Shown in pieces: positions 10,231-20,284 of a DNA stretch of 64,000 nt. Every line of letters begins with the position of its first letter. Within the stretch, counting starts at the first letter, position 1. The DNA is taken from NCBI RefSeq assembly GCF_010015585.1, contig NW_022985069.1, positions 853,528 through 917,527 of the forward strand, read 5' to 3'. This stretch comes from Eremomyces bilateralis CBS 781.70 (lineage: Eukaryota > Ascomycota > Dothideomycetes > Eremomycetales > Eremomycetaceae). A program made the position numbers and the translations under genes. Below the pieces are notes generated by a model. It did not search any database, was not told where the DNA came from, and saw only the letters and a list, made by a program, of their open reading frames with translations.

Positions 10231-11279
10231 ATGCCTGTCGCTGCAGTTGCAGGAGGAACCGGCAAGCTCGGCCGCGCCATCGTTGATGGTATTAACGCTG
10301 CTGGCAAGTTCGAGGTCGTGATCCTCGCTCGTCAGGCAAGTAGCCACCATACATATTTTAGGATCTGCTGATTAACATCTGTCCTCTCTAGGCCGATGAT
10401 GAAAAAGCAGAGGAGATAGGTGCTCGCATTATTGCTGTAGACTACAGCAGCCCTGACGCAATTGCATCGGTGCTTGAGGGAAACAGTGTTGAAGTTGTCA
10501 TTTCGGCTCTGAGCAGTCAGTCACCACCTGAGCAAGAACTCAATCTGCTCAAGGGAGCGGACCAGTCGTTGGTGACCAAGCGATATATTCCAAGTATCTG
10601 GGGCATCCGCTACACTGAGGAGTACGTACCCGACCATGCACTCCCCAGTTTCCTGCAAAACACTGACAGCAAGCCTTGTAGGATAGCTTCATACTTTCCC
10701 CCGGCCGCCATCAAGCTGAGCTACATCAAGGCCCTGGAATCCACCTCCATCGAATGGACTGCTGTGATTAATGGGTATTTTCTAGACTACTATGGTGCAC
10801 CAAAGGTCAAGACGTACATGCCTTCCATGGCGCTCGTCGTTGATTTGGACAGCAACTTCGCAGCGATCCCTGGTTCCGGAGATGTGCCAGTTGTCTTCAC
10901 GCATACCTTCGATGTCGGTAAATTCGTTGCTGCCCTTCTAACTAAGGACATCTGGGAGAAGGAGTCTTACATCATTGGTGACAGAGTGACACTGAACGAG
11001 TTCGTTCGGTTTGCCGAGGAGGTTAAGAAGACAAAGTTCACCGTCGAGCACGATTCTATCGAAAAGTTGAAGACGGGCCAGATTACCGAATTACCGTCTC
11101 ACCCGCCATTCTATCCCTTCTTCCCCAAGCAAATGCTTCAAGGGATGTTCGCAGCTTTTGGCATCATGTTCGAGAACGGAGTTTTCGATTTGAAACCTAG
11201 TCGAACTCTGAACGATGACTTCCCCGACATCAAGCCTATGACAATCAGAGAGCTCATTTTGGAGGCTTACGGAGCTTAA
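10231..11279 (+). CDS. NmrA-like / isoflavone-reductase-type oxidoreductase
   Basis: Two exons, 10231-10335 and 10392-11279, encoding 330 residues. The 56-bp intron begins GCAAGT after CAG and ends CTCTAG: a GC-AG intron. The only nearby GT donor would put a stop at the start of the next exon. The N-terminus MPVAAVAGGTGKLGRAIV holds the GGTGxLG NAD(P)-binding motif. The rest fits the NmrA-like fold: IPSIWGI near the active-site strand, VINGYFLDYYG, and a C-terminal substrate-binding part ending ELILEAYGA. Family members are NAD(P)H-dependent reductases or redox-sensing regulators; the substrate cannot be told. It is divergent from the reductase at 8844-9700. Confidence 0.88.
10336..10391 (+). 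other. Non-canonical GC-AG intron
   Basis: Exon end ...CGTCAG is followed by GCAAGT, the strongest known GC-type donor context, and the acceptor is CTCTAG before GCCGATGAT. Joining in phase 0 gives an uninterrupted NmrA-like protein. Confidence 0.85.
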
Positions 11280-12314
11280 GAATGGTGCACAGACTGTGGC
11301 AGATGAAGCGAGGTATCAAATCCAATCCTGCAGATCGATTACCGCCAGTTGTAGTTCAGAATGCATATTAAGCCAATGTTTTCTAGTTACTACGTTGCAA
11401 TAATTTCAACATAGACGCCTCTTGTTGCAGTTAAACCAGGGCTTGCTTGTCTCTGATCCGCCCGTCCCTTGTGACAATTTTGCATGATCGGAGATAAAGA
11501 GACTCAGCCACACTACGGTATAGCTCATTCCTTTAAAAACTGGTTGTCAGGGGGGCTTGCTAAACCCTAATATTATTTTACAAATATCTTCCAAATTCAG
11601 GCAACAACTGGCCTGCAGCTTCATACTGAGCTCAGGTCCATACCTCTTGGTCTGTCACTGGCTTCATTGGACACCCATTGGTGACGCAACCCCGAAGTCC
11701 ACGATATCACACAGCGGGATTAAGCCCAGGCGGAGTGTGGATCACGTATAACTCAGAGAATGTCCTGTGGTTGCCCTCGGAATATCGGGCGTTGTGTTCA
11801 GCCGTGTCCACACCGACTGTCGGTATCGGTGTTGGATCTGGAAAGGTATGGATGGATGTGTAGCTTCATCAAGGACAGCGAAAATTTTGGATAGGAGTGG
11901 CTATTATTTAATGATTTTTCATGGTACCTCAATTTCATCGAGGGGTCAGGGGTTGAACCTGAATATATGGTCTAGAGATTTGCCACGGTGAAGCCTCTGG
12001 AGTGCTCCAGATTGACAAGCTCGGCATTGTTGTCGAACTCTCCACAATATGACATACAAATCTTCCTCACGAACCTGTGCATCTACACTACAGCAGTCAC
12101 ATTATCGAAGACGATTTCTAGCATCGTTGTAGGACTTTAAGACCTAGATAAGGGTCTTTGATGAGTTGTAATACAGTAAAATGAGATACATGGCAGATCT
12201 GGGCTGAAAGTTGGAGCATGCACGGTTTGTTATGTTTTTGCCTGATGAGGGTAACTAGAGGTCACCAGCGACGGACCGTCCTGTTTCTGCACGCAGGGAA
12301 TCCACGTCCTCCAG
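11280..12314. other. Gene-free spacer
   Basis: About 1 kb with short featureless frames only; nothing recognisable. Confidence 0.4.
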
Positions 12315-12912
12315 AAGTACTGTGTGGGGTCAGAGTAATCCGGTCAAATCGTGCACAGGCCCCCGCGACTGCGAGACGCGTCAAAACGACTCTCGATCTT
12401 GCATGATTAATATCTTCATCAATTTTGATGATGGAACGCTCAATTCTGGGTGAAATTAGCGGCAATCGGCGTAATGATGCAGATCTTACGCTAGAACAGC
12501 GATCCGCAATCATTACAATGGTCGATGCGGGCCTAATATCCAAGCGAGCAATTGCGCGCGAGGTCGGATGCTCGCCCTCAACCATCGACTGTATAATTGA
12601 GAAGTTCCGTACACAACGAACATTTAAGTCTCTCCCAAAAGGACACCGTACTAAGATGATCACGGAATCTAACTTGCGTTATCTCCAACAATAAATCCCA
12701 AAAAATCCCAAAAATCACGCACAACGAGCTGGCGCGGTCCCTCGCCTGCGATAAAGGCACCCCGTCAGAGTCGACCGTCAAACGCGCGCTGCGGGGGTCC
12801 AAATACTGCCGCAAATGGCGTATGCGTAAGAAAATCCAATTAACGGAAGAGGGAGCCCATAAACGACTCAAATTCGTAAGGTATTGGCTTCCTAAAATCG
12901 AGCAATTAATGG
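12315..12912 (+). mobile_element. Tc1/mariner-type transposase fragment
   Basis: The frame 12425-12694 encodes a helix-turn-helix N-terminus (LTLEQRSAIITMVDAG, KRAIAREVGCSPSTIDCI) followed by a basic linker. In the next frame, from about 12697 to 12912, the protein-like text continues (KITHNELARSLACDKGTPSE, STVKRALRGSKYCRKW, KRLKFVRYWLPKI). This order is the paired-type DNA-binding half of fungal Tc1/mariner transposases; one frameshift and a stop separate the two parts. The DDE catalytic domain is absent, and an intron-like GTTAGT...AACAG stretch follows. TGTGGGGTC with a GTGCACAGG tract near 12320-12365 may be the 5' terminal repeat, but no partner was found, so the right end is lost. Confidence 0.75.
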
Positions 12913-13367
12913 TTAGTCTAACTATGCTAACTTATAACTAATAACAGTTTAGTAAATGAGCAGACAGCAGACGTTGAAATTGAGAAGGCTGTTTGGCGTG
13001 TTCGACTTTGGGTGATTGGCCAGGGAACGTCTGGTCTTGGATATGGTTAATACCATTACGGCTGTTGGTGCTTATAAATGAAAGCAAAACGACCGAATAA
13101 CATCGTGTCTTTTTAAAGTACAAAGCTAGAAAACGAGTCATCATGAAATTTTTTATAACCAGACTCAATCGGCATATAAACGGCACATTTCGTTCACACT
13201 GCATACACATCAGTCGAAGGCTAAAGTACGGATGACGTACCATTCAGCTATATCTCGTGCGATATGAACCTGACCATCATCCTATACACAGCACCTAGAG
13301 TTGGCAATTACTTTCATGAAATGCATGTGGTTTTTAAAACCGCACGATGGAACCGAACGATACGGTA
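12913..13367. other. Spacer between transposon remnants
   Basis: Begins with a splice-like element (12913-12947, branch-like GCTAAC and ACAG), then AT-rich sequence without recognisable coding content; probably further decayed transposon. Confidence 0.35.
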
Positions 13368-13375
13368 TTGGGTAT
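13368..13375. repeat. Left 8-bp target duplication of hAT MITE
   Basis: TTGGGTAT, repeated exactly at 13867-13874. Confidence 0.92.
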
Positions 13376-13866
13376 TAGGGCTGGACACGAATAAGGATTT
13401 TGGCTATTCGTATTCGACTTTTCCTCTTGAACGATTATTCGTATTCGACTAAGTTTTGAGACGTTTTATTCGTATTATTCGCGAATATTCGTAAATAATG
13501 CCAAGACTTATTCGGCAAAAGCCGAGCCAATGAATGAATGCCCAACAGTCGCGACTTTTGTTTACCCGAACACGATCTGGAGGATTTGAGCTCTAAGAGA
13601 TACAAAGCATATCAATAGCGTCGAATTGATCACTCCTGACGATTCAGCAAGCCAAGTGACCCCAGCTTAAAGCTCTCTGTCGACCATCTCTCCGATGCGA
13701 GATACATGGAAATAGCTTCAGAGATAGACGAATAATTACGAATAATTACGAATAATGCGAATATTATTCGTACGAATATTAGTAAGCGGAAATTCTAAAT
13801 TTTATTCGTATTCGACTACGAATATTCGTACGAATACGAATAGTCGAATATTCGTGTCCAGCCCTA
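13376..13866. mobile_element. hAT-type MITE (491 bp)
   Basis: Terminal inverted repeats begin TAGGGCTGGACACGAATA at the left and are mirrored exactly at the right end. The flanks carry a perfect 8-bp duplication (TTGGGTAT). Eight-base duplications and T/CAGGG-type ends are diagnostic of hAT elements. There is no transposase coding capacity. Subterminal regions are filled with ATTCGTA/TACGAAT words in both orientations, which give long imperfect hairpins and are likely transposase-binding arrays. The perfect duplication suggests a recent insertion. Confidence 0.92.
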
Positions 13867-13874
13867 TTGGGTAT
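13867..13874. repeat. Right 8-bp target duplication of hAT MITE
   Basis: TTGGGTAT, identical to 13368-13375. Confidence 0.92.
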
Positions 13875-16094
13875 ACTCCTAGCTCATGCAGTTACCAATC
13901 CGACGACAAACTGTTGAGTGTTCTCCCGGGAGTTTGGCATCGTATCGGGGTTGGAGGCTGCCTACTTGCCTTGCAGATCTCGTCCGACCGGTCCGGTAGA
14001 CGCGAGGAGGTTGAATAGGAGATTTCCAGCATCTTGAAATGAACGATGGAATATCGCCTTTTAAACTCGATGTCGGTTGGTCCTTGACATCTAGTGCGCT
14101 AACGAACTCGATCCTGAAAAGCCGTTATCAAGAGCCTTATGAAGTGCCCAGGGATTCTTAGCCGTTCTTCTTTACTGTTTGATCAAAGATGGATGTATTG
14201 ATATGTTGTTCTGACTTCATGCCTGTGCTCCAGATGAGAATAGGGGCAATCCGGATTTTGTCATCCATTCTCGCCAATCTTATGCCACAAGTTGGGTTCT
14301 GGCAGGTAAATCCACCCATCATGCCTTCATAACAGAACCGGTTTCAGATGCTAATGCTGCAGCCGACGCTGAGTTCACTCTCAGTTGGAATGTTGGCGGT
14401 GCTGATGAGCCCAGCGAGGCCGAAAAGCTCGACTGATTTCAGGCGTGAACTACGCTTAAAATTTGGTACGAGTAAAAGAGATGTCCTGTCTGTCTATATT
14501 CAAGCCATGACACGCGATTCCTGAAAGGAAGCGACATGCCCAAGATGCAGACTGGGAGCGTGCCTTACGCGCCTAGCACTACAAGCTTTTTTGCGTTCGC
14601 AGTCACTAGGTCGCTCTCCAGTAGCGGTACCTGCGTTCAAACCGATGATTCAGAAGATAAAAGTATTCCAGGGAATAGTTGGAGTGATCTCGCAGAGATG
14701 AGACCAGGTCATACCCGCCTAGACTTCTTCGGCCGAATTAAGGACTGTTATCGTCACATGAACCAACTTAGTGATGGGAAGAAACCCTTTCAGCTTCAGA
14801 CGACACGGCAAAGAGCCTTGGATTTAACCATGAGACGTGCCATGCCATTGGAATCCTGAGAATGGTCAACTACCAGCTCCTGCTCAAAGATAGTGGCCAG
14901 AAGTTGCAGAATTTGCCCTTCATCAGCCACAGGAACGCGTATAGCGCCCCAGTGGTGCCTTCATCAAGATATCACTGCCGAGGTACAGAGTTGCAGACAC
15001 AACATTGCTTAACAAAGTCTTTGTAAAAAAGGCTGAGGCATTATGTCAGACACTGACCTAGGCAGGATGTTACGGCATCGCCTCTAGGCCCCAAAAGGTA
15101 CAAGCTGTTGCCATCTTTTTGCTCTAATAGCCTACCGTTCGACTGACACCATTCCGTTGCTTGTGTCTCTGACTTACCTAGTCAATCTGATCTGCAAGGC
15201 TCTGAAGCGACTGATTGAAGCTGATTCCCAACTCCTCACACGACCAGATACAATCTGATTGCGAATGCTGAAGATGGTGTAGGATCAATATGGTGCTAAG
15301 ACATTATAATTGAACAGCTCTGTCGGGCGTTCTTACACGGTCTACGGCCAATATCAGTACAAATTTGAACGAAATGGAAACAGCGGTGGCCGAAAACAGG
15401 TTTCAGGCCGGAGTGGCTAGTATAGATCGACCGGCTTCAGGTACCTCCGTTAAGTATTTACCTCTAGAAGGAATAGCATCACTGATTGATAAGCGGATTA
15501 GTTACATGAAGTTCTATAAACAAGACATAGAGCGGAATCTTCCCTAGTAAGTACACTGGCTGTGGCGCTGTGCCACCGATAACCCCCTCAACCTCCCTAA
15601 GACGAATTATTCGCAGTATATAACAGTCAAACTCACTAGACAGGAGTTAAACTCTTCATTAAGGGAAACAGATCAATTCTCAACGCTGCCGGTCAGGAGA
15701 CAGAGTTGATGACCAGTCCCAATTGTGCTGCCCAACATCGTCAATCACAAGGTCAAGAATCTCTATGATGATAAAATGATGCGGCGGCTTACAATCAAAT
15801 GCTGTTCTACAGTGAAATACCCCCACGGTACAGTGTTTTCGGAGCCAGCAGGCTCAGCTATGCTTTGATGGCTCCAATGCGCGCCTCGTTTTGATGAAAA
15901 AGAGAAACTTGGGAATGCCGGTGTGAGTGAAGATGAGGGAATACTGAGATTATGGATGTGGCATGTACGGTGAAGGAGGAGGATGTTAGGCGTGGCAAGT
16001 GAGTATAGACGAGCTGGGTTGAGAAATATGCTGACTTAACTGCTAATGCTGAGATGCGAGTCCTCCGTGATTAATATACATCCCTGTTCAGGCT
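13875..16094. other. Gene-poor stretch with orphan open frames
   Basis: About 2.2 kb without a recognisable gene. Three forward stretches look mildly protein-like but share no domain: about 14230-14440 (contains SYATSWVLAGKSTHHAF, ends in a stop), 14536-14859 (107 residues) and 15365-15547 (60 residues). They lie in different frames with many stops between, so a strongly decayed gene is more likely than an active one. The family was not recognised. Confidence 0.35.
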
Positions 16095-17090
16095 TTACAT
16101 AGCCTTGATCAGGTTCTCTAATATCTCCTTCTTCCGATTTACCAGAAGACTCACATGTGTCTCATCCACGAGTCTAAGATGCGCTCTACTTCCCAGCCGC
16201 TTTTCTAGCTGCACCCCATGGTTTGCCGGAACAAAAACATCTTGCTTCCCATACCACAGGTGCACCGGCAAATCCGGCCTGATATCCTCTACTTTGAAGC
16301 CAAAATCAAGACAGCATAGCTTCCCGTCCAGCAAGACCCCATCAAAACCCTGTGCAAAGCCCTCCCTCGTCGACCGTAGAGGCAGCCGATAGAAATCATG
16401 ATCGCTCATTACGGCCAGGTCCTTCGCTGGCATTTTCGACTTGGACTTCTCGAACTGCCGGAGCGCCATCTCCAGTCGCTCCTCGTCGCTCAAATCCACA
16501 CGGCCGATGTAGTCTTGCTGCCAGAACCACCGGTTCAAAAATGGGGGACAGTAGCGGAACCCATACGGGAAACCGATGCGGTTGACGAGCCTGGCACCAC
16601 TCATGCCGATGTCCGGTGGACCAAGGCCGACAATGATGGCCACGGCTTTGAGCTTCGTAGGTGGTAACACTTTAGCGCACGCCAGGGCGGATGGACCGCC
16701 TCCTGACACCCCCTGTCATTGGTTAACAATCGTTCCCCAGGGTAAAGGGATACGTACTATTACGCTACAATCATCTAACTTTAGATGCTCTATAAGATGT
16801 TCTACATCCTCGACAAAATCAAGCAGCGTGCGGGTTGGATGGGCTGAGCTCCATCCCATCCCAGGTCTGTCTACACCTATCACGCGGGCGTCGAGTTGCT
16901 GACCTACCTCGTGGAAGTAGGCAGCATCGAAGCGAGAACAGGCCAAGCCGTGGAGGAGAATGACAGGTCGTCCTGTCGGCGAGCCAAACTGCGCATAGCC
17001 TAGTTTTCGGCCATCTGGAAGAGTGAGAGTGGATGAAGTATCGTCTTCTTCAAGCGGAGATGCGGGACTGGCAACTGGACTCTTGGACAT
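16095..17090 (-). CDS. Alpha/beta hydrolase
   Basis: Two exons, 17090-16758 and 16712-16095, encoding 316 residues; the intron is 45 bp (GTACGT...GACAG). The protein starts MSKSPVASPASP, then LPDGRKLGYAQFGSPTGRPV and LLHGLACSR (oxyanion-hole HG), VIGVDRPGMGWS, and the nucleophile elbow GVSGGGP, which is created by splicing (Ser about residue 114). The acid is likely Asp in WYGKQDVFVP and the base His in DETHVSLL, completing a catalytic triad. The length suits a typical esterase/epoxide-hydrolase-like enzyme; the substrate is unknown. No signal peptide is seen, so it is probably cytosolic. Confidence 0.88.
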
Positions 17091-18584
17091 TATTGGGGTG
17101 GTGAATAGTTTGGAGAGTTATGCTATGATGCTGGGTGTTAGACACATGTCAACTATGAGTAGTGGATGCTGCGAGTGCGGATGCTGGCGACATTGCTATT
17201 AAGTTGATGATAGAAAGACATGGGGGCCAGTGAAGCCGATTGTTCCGCACTTTCGTGACTCATTGATCGGACTCTGAGCCGGGTATCTAGGTGATTGACG
17301 GAATTATGTAATATGAAAATGTTGCGTAATTACAATTTTTAGAGCATCGAGAGCGAACACGACATGAAGCGAAACTTATATAATGGAGTGGATGAAGATG
17401 AAGATGAAGATGGAGGTGTAGATGGGATGGAGGTGGAGGTGGAGATGGAGATTGTCTGGACTCTGGAGGGCCGAGCTGCAGAAGGATCGAGAAAGAAAAC
17501 AAGAATAATGATACCTATGAGTTGCTCCTTAAGCCTAATTACTACGTTCGTAAGGAGACCTATAAGAGACGAATAAGCCGGAGTTAGTGGATGTCCGTCA
17601 TCAATCTTGCTAAACTCCAACTTTCTAACAACTACAACCTCACGACTCCTGAAGCAACAAGTGGATTTCCGGATATCGAGTCGTGCTCGAACGCCGAATC
17701 CACTAAGGCGCTCATCTACAACCATATTCCCGCCACTCTACCATATTATTAGCGATATAATTACTGGTTCTCAACACATACTCTGCGATGCATCGCCGCG
17801 CTTCAGGCCCAATTTCAAAGCCGTCATCACTTCCGACATCAAGACCAATGTTGTAAACAAATTGTAACTGTCTTCGTCCAGCCATTCTCTGCAACATTAC
17901 AAGCAAGTGCGATATTTATGTCGACGTGATGTAATACACTTCTTTCTCACACTTAATAATAGTAGGTGAGCGCAATTAGTAGGAATCGTTGAACGACCTG
18001 CAATTGCACCGATACATGGACACCAGAGAAGCCTACTCACTTGGCATATTCTTGTGTGCAATGGAAAGTATTATCATTCCTAGGTCCGACTAACTGTCAA
18101 GTTTCTCTAATAACCGCATATCCAGCAACTTCTAGCACTGTTAGTTATGCAGCATGAGCGAAGTGATGCGCTGAATCACTGATGGCGGTAATAACCTACG
18201 GTACTTACCCCGCATTTCGATGCCAACTTCATGTTGTATCAATTAATGCAGCCATCGCCAAGATAAGTATCGAGGCGTAAGTAGTCCCTACTAATATAGC
18301 AAGAAAGCTTGGTTTGGGGGCGGACATAGCATCGGCCCCCAAAGATGCCGAGTTTAGAGCACATTTGGAACAGGTACGGACGTACGGTCAGGTAGTAGTA
18401 TATAATAGCCGATGCCCGAGCTATACCTATGTCTCATCTTCATCGTGCATTGCAAACAGTTACACAATCGCAGACCACATCGAAAAGAAAGGGACGATAA
18501 TTACTCTATACTTTTGCCCACCGCCAACTCTTCGACGAGTTATTCAAGAGCTTGGAAGCCCTGCAACATCCCACTTCCTTCACA
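17091..18584. other. Intergenic region between two hydrolase genes
   Basis: About 1.5 kb without a gene. It includes a purine-rich low-complexity tract at about 17385-17455 (GATGAA/GGAGGT repeats) that produces spurious open frames on both strands. Confidence 0.45.
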
Positions 18585-19644
18585 ATGGGTAAAGAACACA
18601 TGCATCTGGGCGAGCCTAACCAGGAGTTCCTCACCGAGTTCGCGAAGATCCCCGCCGCCCTCGATGGCTTCACCATCCATCAGATGCGAGACACGTTCAA
18701 TGCCCGCAAACAAGAGATGATTGACACCCTCAACACCCCGGAGCTGCTCGCCGGCATGAAGGAGCATGACATCACCGTAAAGGCGCGGGACGGGTACGAC
18801 ATCCGCGTACGGGTGCACGCGCCGGCGTCGCCTCCGGCCGGGGGGAGTCCGTTGGTAGTGTTCTATCATGGTGGAGGGTTCTGCATTGGGGACATTCTCG
18901 GGGAGACGATCCCGGCGAGGATGTTCGTGAGGAGGCATGGGGCGGTGGTGTTGAATGTGGATTATCGGCTTTCGCCGGAGCATCCGTTTCCGGTGCCAGT
19001 GAATGATAGCTGGGACGTGTTGAAATGGGTGAGTACGGTTTATGAAGGCGGTTCCATCGCCCTAACTGATCACATCGTAGGCCTCGGAGCACTATGCTGA
19101 AGTGAACGCGGATCCGTCCAAAGGGTTCGTCATTGGAGGCACTTCCGCCGGCGGGAATATCTCCGCCGTTCTCGGCTTCAAAGCGCGCGACGAGAAGCTC
19201 TCCCCGCCACTAACCGGCCTCCTCCTCACTATCCCCGCCATAGGACTCAACTACAAGGCCATCCCCGCCGAATATAAAGACGACATCCTCTCCTACGCGC
19301 AGAACGCCGAAGCCCCGATCCTCCCCCTCCCCGTCATCGACAGATTCATGGATGCTTTCAAGCCCGACTACACCTCGCGGCTGCACAACCTGTTCGCCGA
19401 CCCGGTCGACTGGTCGGGCGTCCCGCCGACGGTGTTCCAGATCTGCGGGCTCGATCCGCTCCGCGACGAGGCGTTCCTGGCGGAGAAGAAGATGCGCGAG
19501 GCCGGCGTCAAGACACTGGTAGATGTGTATCCGGGGCTGCCGCATGCGTTCTGGAGCTTCCTCCCGAAGTGGGGGCCGAGTCAGGAGTTCGTGAAGCATA
19601 CGGCGGATACGATGGGGTGGTTGTTGGAGCAGGGTGGGAAGTGA
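18585..19644 (+). CDS. HSL-type alpha/beta hydrolase-3 esterase
   Basis: Two exons, 18585-19028 and 19081-19644, joined in phase 0 across a 52-bp intron; 335 residues. Residues about 93-105 carry VVFYHGGGFCIGD, the HGGG oxyanion motif of hormone-sensitive-lipase family enzymes, followed by VLNVDYRLSPEHPFP. The nucleophile elbow is GGTSAGGN (GxSxG), Asp is in CGLDPLRDE and His in LPHAFW. Start chosen at MGKEHMHLG (context CACAATGG); an in-frame ATG 33 bp upstream is an alternative. No signal sequence. Likely an intracellular short-chain ester or lactone hydrolase; the substrate is unknown. Confidence 0.9.
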
Positions 19645-20284
19645 GGGATTGGGCTGGGGATAATATTTCCATATCGGTCGGACAATACAAGAATATATCA
19701 GTGCCCCGCCATACCCATCAAATGCTATTAGCCTTAAGTGCTCGAATGACGTCCGACATGGCTGCCAGGCATACTAGATTTTCCTTTCCAAAGGAACCAT
19801 TGAAGTAGACGAATGTCCCCCTCAAATAATTCCGTACCTGATGCCAGCATGATATGCACTTCCGTAAACTTCCATCCCTTGTCTAGCCGAATCCATCTGC
19901 ACGGCCATGTGGCTAGGACGCGTCCAACCCCTCAACATTATCAAGCGAAAGGATTCCTGCAAGAAATTGACCGGCATCTGGAGAGATGATCCGAGAAATG
20001 AAAATAATATTGCGTTACCCATGGACTAAGTTACTAAGAGGGGTTTATTAGGGATAGGCAAGGCTGAAGGAGGCGGTGCAAGTTTGGTGGAGGGGTCGAT
20101 CCCCGGTGCCCCACCTCCTGGCGTCACAGGTCATTTCAGCAAACTTGGGGAGGGCTGTCATCGTCAGCCCACTTGAAGTTGAGACTTTTCATAAACATTA
20201 GCTTTCAATTCTTTTGTTTCTTCGGGTTTTACAAACTTGATCCATCTGCCTTTCAATCAGCACGATATTCAACCCGCAGTTGCA
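19645..20284. other. Intergenic region
   Basis: 640 bases between the esterase and the vWA gene; no gene seen. It includes the promoter of the vWA gene. Confidence 0.4.

Noticed and set aside
14230-15547. Decayed acyltransferase or similar enzyme
   Set aside because: Three protein-like stretches were seen but none could be tied to a family, so only a neutral description is given.
17380-17470. Short frames around a GATGAA/GGAGGT tract
   Set aside because: Low-complexity repeat produces open frames on both strands; no gene support.
4199-19644. Secondary-metabolite gene cluster
   Set aside because: A regulator, reductases and hydrolases are present, but no polyketide synthase, NRPS, terpene cyclase or DMATS is found, and the hydrolases lie several kb away.
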